From positions 28,334 to 54,335 of the forward strand of contig DILC01000031.1 of NCBI GenBank assembly GCA_002424865.1: a stretch of DNA of 26,002 nucleotides, read 5' to 3'. The translations under genes and the position numbers were made by a program. The notes beneath the pieces were generated by a model. It did no database searches. It was not told where the DNA came from and saw nothing but the letters and a program-made list of their open reading frames with translations. Numbering within the stretch: the first letter of the stretch is position 1; each line of letters starts with the position of its first letter. Origin of the DNA: Rhodocyclaceae bacterium UBA5602. GTDB lineage: Bacteria > Pseudomonadota > Gammaproteobacteria > Burkholderiales > Rhodocyclaceae. Of the stretch, positions 21,694-26,002 are shown piece after piece.

Positions 21694-23307
21694 TCATTCG
21701 GACGAAGGAAGCAAAGGAAGCCCCAGTTCTTTCAGGAATTCATTATGTTTGGCCGTCGCCTTCTGGATGACATCTTCGATTTTATCCAATTCAGCGTGTG
21801 TTTCGGCTAGATCGATCTCGGGTTCCTGCACTGTTGTGCTGATGTAGCGGGAGATATTGAGATTGTAGCCCTCTTCTGCGATTCTCTCCATCGAGACGCG
21901 CTTTGAGTAGCGAGGTTCTTCATGGCGGTGCTGGTAGGAGCTGACAATCTTGTCGATGTGCTCTTCGCTGAGGACGTTTTGGCGCTTGCCCTTCTCGAAG
22001 TGTTCTGCTGCGTTGATGAAGAGGACGTCGTCGGGCTTCTTGCACTTCTTGAGGACGAGGATGCAGACCGGAATGCCCGTTGAGTAGAAAAGATTCGCGG
22101 GCAGGCCGATGACGGTATCAATGTGGCCGTCCTTGAGGAGTTTGGTTCGGATGCGCTCCTCGGCGCCGCCGCGGAAGAGAACGCCGTGCGGCAGGATGAT
22201 GGCCATGACGCCCTGGTCCGCGAGGTAGTGGAAACCGTGCAGGAGGAAGGCGAAGTCGGCGGCGGATTTTGGGGCCAAGCCGTAGTTCTTGAAACGCACA
22301 TCGTCGCCCATGTCCTCCTTGGGTTCCCAGCGGTAGCTGAACGGGGGGTTGGCGACGACGGCATCGAACTTGGGCATCTTAGCGGGGTTAGTTTCGCGCA
22401 GGAAGTCCCAGTCGTTGGTCAACGTGTCGCCGTGGAAAATCTCAAACTCCGTGTCCTTCACCCCGTGCAGCAGCATGTTCATGCGCGCGAGGTTGTAGGT
22501 AGTGATGTTTTTCTCTTGGCCGTAGATCCTGCCGATGCCGTGCGGGCCCATCTGCTTGCGGACGTTGAGCAGCAGCGAGCCTGAGCCGCAGGCAAAGTCG
22601 AGGACGCTGCCGAGGTGCGGCACCTTGCCGGTCTTGGGTTCCTGGCTGTCGAGGGTGACGATGCGGGAGAGGATGGTCGAAATCTGCTGCGGGGTGTAGA
22701 ACTCGCCGGCCTTCTTGCCGGATCCGGCGGCGAACTGGCCGATCAGGTATTCGTAAGCGTCGCCGAGGGCGTCGATGTTTGTGGAGAAGTCGGTGAGCCC
22801 CTTGGCGATCTCCTTGATGATGTCGCAGAGTTTGCTGTTCTTGTTGGCGTGGGTGCGGCCGAGCTTGTCGGAGCCGAGGTTGATCTCGGAGAAAAGGCCC
22901 TGGAAGGTGCTCTCGAATGATTCTGTTTCGATGTACTTGAAGCCGTCGCGTAAGGTATCGAGCAGGTCAGTGCTCTGGTTACGCGCAAGGATGGCGATGT
23001 TGGCCCAGAGATGATCCGGCTTAATCACATAGTGGACCTTGCGCCGCATCTGCTTCTCGAAATCCACCACGTCGCTGGGGTTATTGGTATACCAGAGCGC
23101 CAGCGGCACGCGAGGATCGCCGGCGGGGATGGCGGGATAGTCCCGGCCCAGTTCCTTCTTCGCCGCGGCCTCGTAGTTGTCCGAAAGGTAGCGAAGGAAG
23201 AGGAAGGCCAGCATGTAGTCGCGGAAGTCGTCTGCATTCATCGCTCCGCGCAGTTGGTCGGCGATGGCCCAGAGGGTCTTGCCCAGTTGTTGGTGGTTTG
23301 TGTTCAT
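21694..23307 (-). CDS. hsdM: type I restriction-modification DNA methyltransferase, module B
   Basis: The 537-aa paralogue of the module A HsdM has the same layout: N-terminal FRDYMLAFLFLRYLSDNYE, SAM motif LDFACGSG at about 237-244, NPPF at about 321-324 and the tail KHNEFLKELGLPLLP followed by three extra residues (SSE). The central 200 residues are nearly identical between the two proteins. The DNA is also strongly similar there but carries many silent differences, so the duplication is not recent or the two copies came from related donors. Its start overlaps the prrC-like stop by 4 bp. Confidence 0.95.
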   Translation of the reverse strand: MNTNHQQLGKTLWAIADQLRGAMNADDFRDYMLAFLFLRYLSDNYEAAAKKELGRDYPAIPAGDPRVPLALWYTNNPSDVVDFEKQMRRKVHYVIKPDHLWANIAILARNQSTDLLDTLRDGFKYIETESFESTFQGLFSEINLGSDKLGRTHANKNSKLCDIIKEIAKGLTDFSTNIDALGDAYEYLIGQFAAGSGKKAGEFYTPQQISTILSRIVTLDSQEPKTGKVPHLGSVLDFACGSGSLLLNVRKQMGPHGIGRIYGQEKNITTYNLARMNMLLHGVKDTEFEIFHGDTLTNDWDFLRETNPAKMPKFDAVVANPPFSYRWEPKEDMGDDVRFKNYGLAPKSAADFAFLLHGFHYLADQGVMAIILPHGVLFRGGAEERIRTKLLKDGHIDTVIGLPANLFYSTGIPVCILVLKKCKKPDDVLFINAAEHFEKGKRQNVLSEEHIDKIVSSYQHRHEEPRYSKRVSMERIAEEGYNLNISRYISTTVQEPEIDLAETHAELDKIEDVIQKATAKHNEFLKELGLPLLPSSE

Positions 23308-24455
23308 ATTGTGTTGTTTTCGGCCGCGGGTGCGGGTGCAGCGGCGGGAGCGGCGCCTGGCGCGGGTTCCTTGGAGAACAGCGCGGGGTTGAATGGATGT
23401 TGGACGATGAACTGTTGGAAGATCTTCCGAAAGTGTTTCTTGTTCTCCTCCATCATCTCCTTCGGCTCGTAAATCGAGTAGTCACCGTGGCTCATGAGGT
23501 CGATCATCCTCTTGTACACCGTCCTGTCCAGATCGTCTTCCTCAGGCTTGATGCATTCGTGCCAGTCCTCTAAACCGAAGAAGTTTGCAGTCTGCTCCAT
23601 GACGCGTCGCATCATGTTGAAGTGGTGCGTATACAGGGCGCCCGACTTCTGAAGCTCATTGAGTTCGACCAACGTTGCAAGATGATGAAGGAAGGGCTTG
23701 CTGGTCGTGTCCTGCAGGAAGAAGTTGTCCGGCGGCATCCCCTTCCGGAGAAGGTACATGTGTGCCCTCTTCTTCTTGAGCTCATTACACAGGACATTGA
23801 AGAACAGCGCGTGATGCGTCGAGACAACCGTGGGTGGCCCTTTGTCAGACTCGATCAACATTTGGGCCAAGTGGTTGGCAACTGCAATTGCGTTGTTCTC
23901 ATCAAGGGATGAGATCGGGTCGTCAATGTAGACGTATTCTACCCATTCATAGGCTTTCGCACCGTCAAGCACAAGTTGAAGGATAGCAAGAAAGAAGCAC
24001 CAGATGAAAATGTTCTCCTCGCCTCGGGAAACTTTGATGTCTTCCACGATGGTGAGAGTGTCGCCGTTTTGGACTTCGCGGGAGAAACTCACCTCCCACT
24101 CCGTCGTATCTATCTTGAAATCGAAGTCCGCGTAGCGGTTCAGTAGAGGGCGAATGCGATTGTCCATCTCCAACTCGCCCAGGCCGGCGAAGAACCTGGA
24201 ACTGCGGTTGAGTCTGAGCACACGCTCTCGGTCATTCTCGAGGTCATTGTCCCATGTGAAGAGGTCTTTGGTGAAGGCGTTGAAATAGAGCGTGTCACGC
24301 TCGTCGTCGTTCTTACCGAGGTCCTTAAAGGCAGTCGAAAGGCGAGTCTTGCCGACGCTGTTGTATGCAAAGAGGAGGATGGACCTCTTGCTCAACAACT
24401 GCTGGCGCAAATGCTGGGCCAAGGAAGCTAGATCAGTGAACGGTGTAGCGTTCAT
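23304..24455 (-). CDS. prrC: PrrC-type anticodon nuclease, module B
   Basis: The 383-aa paralogue of the module A protein has the same domains in the same order. DTLYFNAFTKDLFTWDNDLE, VSRGEENIFIWCFF, YVYIDDPISSLDE and STHH are all present. The nuclease triad is kept: Arg283 and Glu287 (MMRRVMEQTA), His323 (LMSHGDYS), with the same 36-residue Glu-His spacing as in module A. The P-loop is altered: YNSVGKT (31-37) instead of YNGTGKT, losing a glycine while keeping Gly-Lys-Thr. It has a short Ala/Pro-rich tail. It overlaps hsdS and hsdM by 4 bp each, so its dosage is tied to the methyltransferase complex that is expected to hold it inactive. Confidence 0.82.
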   Translation of the reverse strand: MNATPFTDLASLAQHLRQQLLSKRSILLFAYNSVGKTRLSTAFKDLGKNDDERDTLYFNAFTKDLFTWDNDLENDRERVLRLNRSSRFFAGLGELEMDNRIRPLLNRYADFDFKIDTTEWEVSFSREVQNGDTLTIVEDIKVSRGEENIFIWCFFLAILQLVLDGAKAYEWVEYVYIDDPISSLDENNAIAVANHLAQMLIESDKGPPTVVSTHHALFFNVLCNELKKKRAHMYLLRKGMPPDNFFLQDTTSKPFLHHLATLVELNELQKSGALYTHHFNMMRRVMEQTANFFGLEDWHECIKPEEDDLDRTVYKRMIDLMSHGDYSIYEPKEMMEENKKHFRKIFQQFIVQHPFNPALFSKEPAPGAAPAAAPAPAAENNTI

Positions 24456-25654
24456 GCCAAAGCCCTCGCCGCGGACGGAAAGAGTTGCTGCATGAGCCCC
24501 TTCTTATGGGCCTTGAGGGATTCGACCTTGTCGGCTTGGGCGGTGATCAAGTCGTCGAGGGAGGAGAGGCAGGCGGCGATGTGGTGTTGCTCGGTTTCCT
24601 GCTCCGGAACCGCAAGCGCAACATTTCCCAATACTTCGACCGATAACCCGGGTTGCGCTTGTCCGGTTGCGAAACGATTTAGCTTCAGCAGGTCCAATGC
24701 GTAATACAGCCAGACCGCGTCGATACCCTTCTTCGGGCTGGCAACGATTGCGTGCTCCGTGGCGTGAAACTTTCCGGTACAAAGTTTCACATTGCCGCAG
24801 AGCGCACCTTGTCGGCCTACGAGAGGATAAACTCCTTCGTGTGTATGCGTGTTGGTGTAGCCGCGCAGACCATTACCGCCGTAACAAGGGAAACGTCCGT
24901 TCGCGGGTTGATCCTTGATTTCCGCAGCATGCACAAACTTTCCGGCCTGCATCCCGCACACATCGGCCAGAGTCTTCTCCTGCCACTCCGGCGCATCCTG
25001 AAACTCCGGAAACCGGAAGCGTGGACGAGTTTCGCCTGCGCAGAGGAAGAGCTGCTGCATGAGGCCTTTCTTGTGGGCCTTGAGCGCGTCGAGTTTCCGG
25101 CTTTCGGCTCCGATCAGGTCGTCCAGGGAGGAGAGGCAGGAGGCGATTTGGTGTTGTTCGGGGGGAGAGGGTGCAGGCAAGAGCAATTCCGAGAACTGCT
25201 TGTAACTGATCATTTTCCCATCGCGCAGTCCTTCGAGGTTCTTGGTGAGCTGCAGGATGAAGCGGTGCGACTTGAAAAGATACTTGTAGAATAGGTCCGC
25301 GAGCTCCGTCCTCTTGCGTAGGATGACGTAAGCCGGGCTACATATCCCGTGATACTCGGAGTACTCAATGCCACCTTGGAAGGACCTTAGGCTGATGATG
25401 AAATCTCCGGGCAAGACCTCCTTGTAGGTTTCGACACTCTTATCAGTCACAGAAACGTGGTAATCGATGGCATCCCGCGGGATGGCCCCATGCTCCTGCG
25501 TTATGGCGAGAATCGGGAGCCCTGCCGGCGCTTCGCGGTTGTTGATTTGATCGAAGAGTTCATCGCCCAGCTTGGCTTCCCACGTCGGCCTATCCCGAAA
25601 CTCCGGGAAGCGCAGCTTGGGCGTGAGCGTGGGTTTGGTGTCTGTTGTCCTCAT
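24452..25654 (-). CDS. hsdS: type I restriction specificity subunit, module B
   Basis: The 400-aa protein has two target-recognition domains. TRD1 (about 20-160) is followed by conserved helix PEQHQIASCLSSLDDLIGAE. TRD2 (about 205-350, with GRFPCYGGNGLRGY and VGRQGALCGNV) is followed by a second helix, QHHIAACLSSLDDLITAQ. Both helices end in AHKKGLMQQLF, as in module A, while the TRDs are unlike those of module A. The start codon overlaps the stop of the upstream KilA-N-type gene by 4 bp, and the end overlaps the prrC-like start by 4 bp. The N-terminal TLTPKLRFPEF linker is shared with module A (LVPKLRFPEF). Confidence 0.93.
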   Translation of the reverse strand: MRTTDTKPTLTPKLRFPEFRDRPTWEAKLGDELFDQINNREAPAGLPILAITQEHGAIPRDAIDYHVSVTDKSVETYKEVLPGDFIISLRSFQGGIEYSEYHGICSPAYVILRKRTELADLFYKYLFKSHRFILQLTKNLEGLRDGKMISYKQFSELLLPAPSPPEQHQIASCLSSLDDLIGAESRKLDALKAHKKGLMQQLFLCAGETRPRFRFPEFQDAPEWQEKTLADVCGMQAGKFVHAAEIKDQPANGRFPCYGGNGLRGYTNTHTHEGVYPLVGRQGALCGNVKLCTGKFHATEHAIVASPKKGIDAVWLYYALDLLKLNRFATGQAQPGLSVEVLGNVALAVPEQETEQHHIAACLSSLDDLITAQADKVESLKAHKKGLMQQLFPSAARALA

Positions 25655-26002
25655 GCTTTCAACCGTTTCACGTTGGGCTCGGTGAGCAGGGTGCGCATCT
25701 GGGTGATGGCGATCTCGTTGAGCCGGAGCAGTCGGTCCGGCGCGGGAAGACCCTGACGAATGAGCACGGAGTTGAGGCTTTCGAGGTTGGTGAGGACGAC
25801 GAGTTGCTCAAGGGGCGCATGGTCGCGGATGTTGCCCTCGGCGTCGGGGTGCGCGTCGCGCCACTGTTTCGCGGTCCGGCCGAAGAGGGCGACGTTGAGC
25901 AGGTCGGCCTCGCTGGCGTACACGAGGTTGGCCTGAGCCAGAGTAACGGCGGGCGGGATGAGAGTCTCTTTAATTGCATCGGTGTGGATGCGGTAGTTGA
26001 TC
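25651..26002 (-). CDS. C-terminal part of a KilA-N-domain-type protein (runs off the window)
   Basis: 117 codons of an open frame that continues past the window end. The visible part reads NYRIHTDAIKETLIPP, then VYASEADLLNVALFGRTAKQW, GNIRDHAPLEQLVVLTNLES and a helical end. This matches, from memory, the C-terminal half of KilA-N-domain proteins of phage and defence loci; the KilA-N DNA-binding domain itself would lie beyond 26002. It overlaps hsdS by 4 bp, so it is part of the module B operon. Its role in restriction operons is not established; a regulatory or DNA-binding role is an inference. Confidence 0.7.
   Translation of the reverse strand, partial: INYRIHTDAIKETLIPPAVTLAQANLVYASEADLLNVALFGRTAKQWRDAHPDAEGNIRDHAPLEQLVVLTNLESLNSVLIRQGLPAPDRLLRLNEIAITQMRTLLTEPNVKRLKA

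Noticed and set aside
1..26002. CRISPR array
   Set aside because: No series of regularly spaced direct repeats was found; the short repeats seen are dispersed or inverted.

Overview
The window looks like a piece of a betaproteobacterial chromosome. The evidence is the ParC, MacA/MacB-type, SelO and MsrA proteins, the moderately high GC, and a short fragment matching the T-arm of beta-type tmRNA. I cannot name the genus. The left third (about 1-8.5 kb) reads as ordinary core genome, all on the minus strand: parC, a tripartite efflux operon (adaptor, ATPase, permease), and msrA-selO. From 8.5 kb the window becomes accessory DNA.

8.5-11.7 kb is a mobile-element scrapyard. An IS5-family element sits directly against the msrA start codon. 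Next to it is an IS21-family remnant with istB and only about 20 codons of istA, then a frameshifted gene with its own terminator, and a 22-bp ssrA (tmRNA) fragment that may mark an old integration site. 11.7-15.3 kb is a stress/toxin segment: hipBA with three evenly spaced palindromic operators, a divergent small helix-turn-helix protein, and a class II Fic protein.

15.9-26 kb is a defence block on the minus strand. It contains two related type I restriction-modification modules in tandem, each with the order hsdS-prrC-hsdM and joined by 4-bp ATGA overlaps. The gene between hsdS and hsdM encodes a PrrC-type anticodon nuclease: an ABC-like NTPase domain followed by a domain with the Arg/Glu/His triad. 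Module B (right) also carries the C-terminus of a KilA-N-type protein upstream of hsdS, and its hsdR would lie beyond the window. Module A (left) has only the last 338 codons of hsdR, broken at a junction with an antisense 3' fragment of a thioredoxin-like gene. Module A therefore keeps methylation, specificity and anticodon-nuclease genes but has lost its own restriction motor and nuclease. All genes point the same way, so module A may depend on module B for transcription and for an R subunit.

Two kinds of short repeat stand out. A 23-bp repeat occurs four times; three copies are read in frame inside host proteins (twice in ParC, once in the efflux adaptor). A different 18-bp sequence occurs three times, twice direct and once inverted, inside the IS5 transposase, each time apparently adding exactly six residues.
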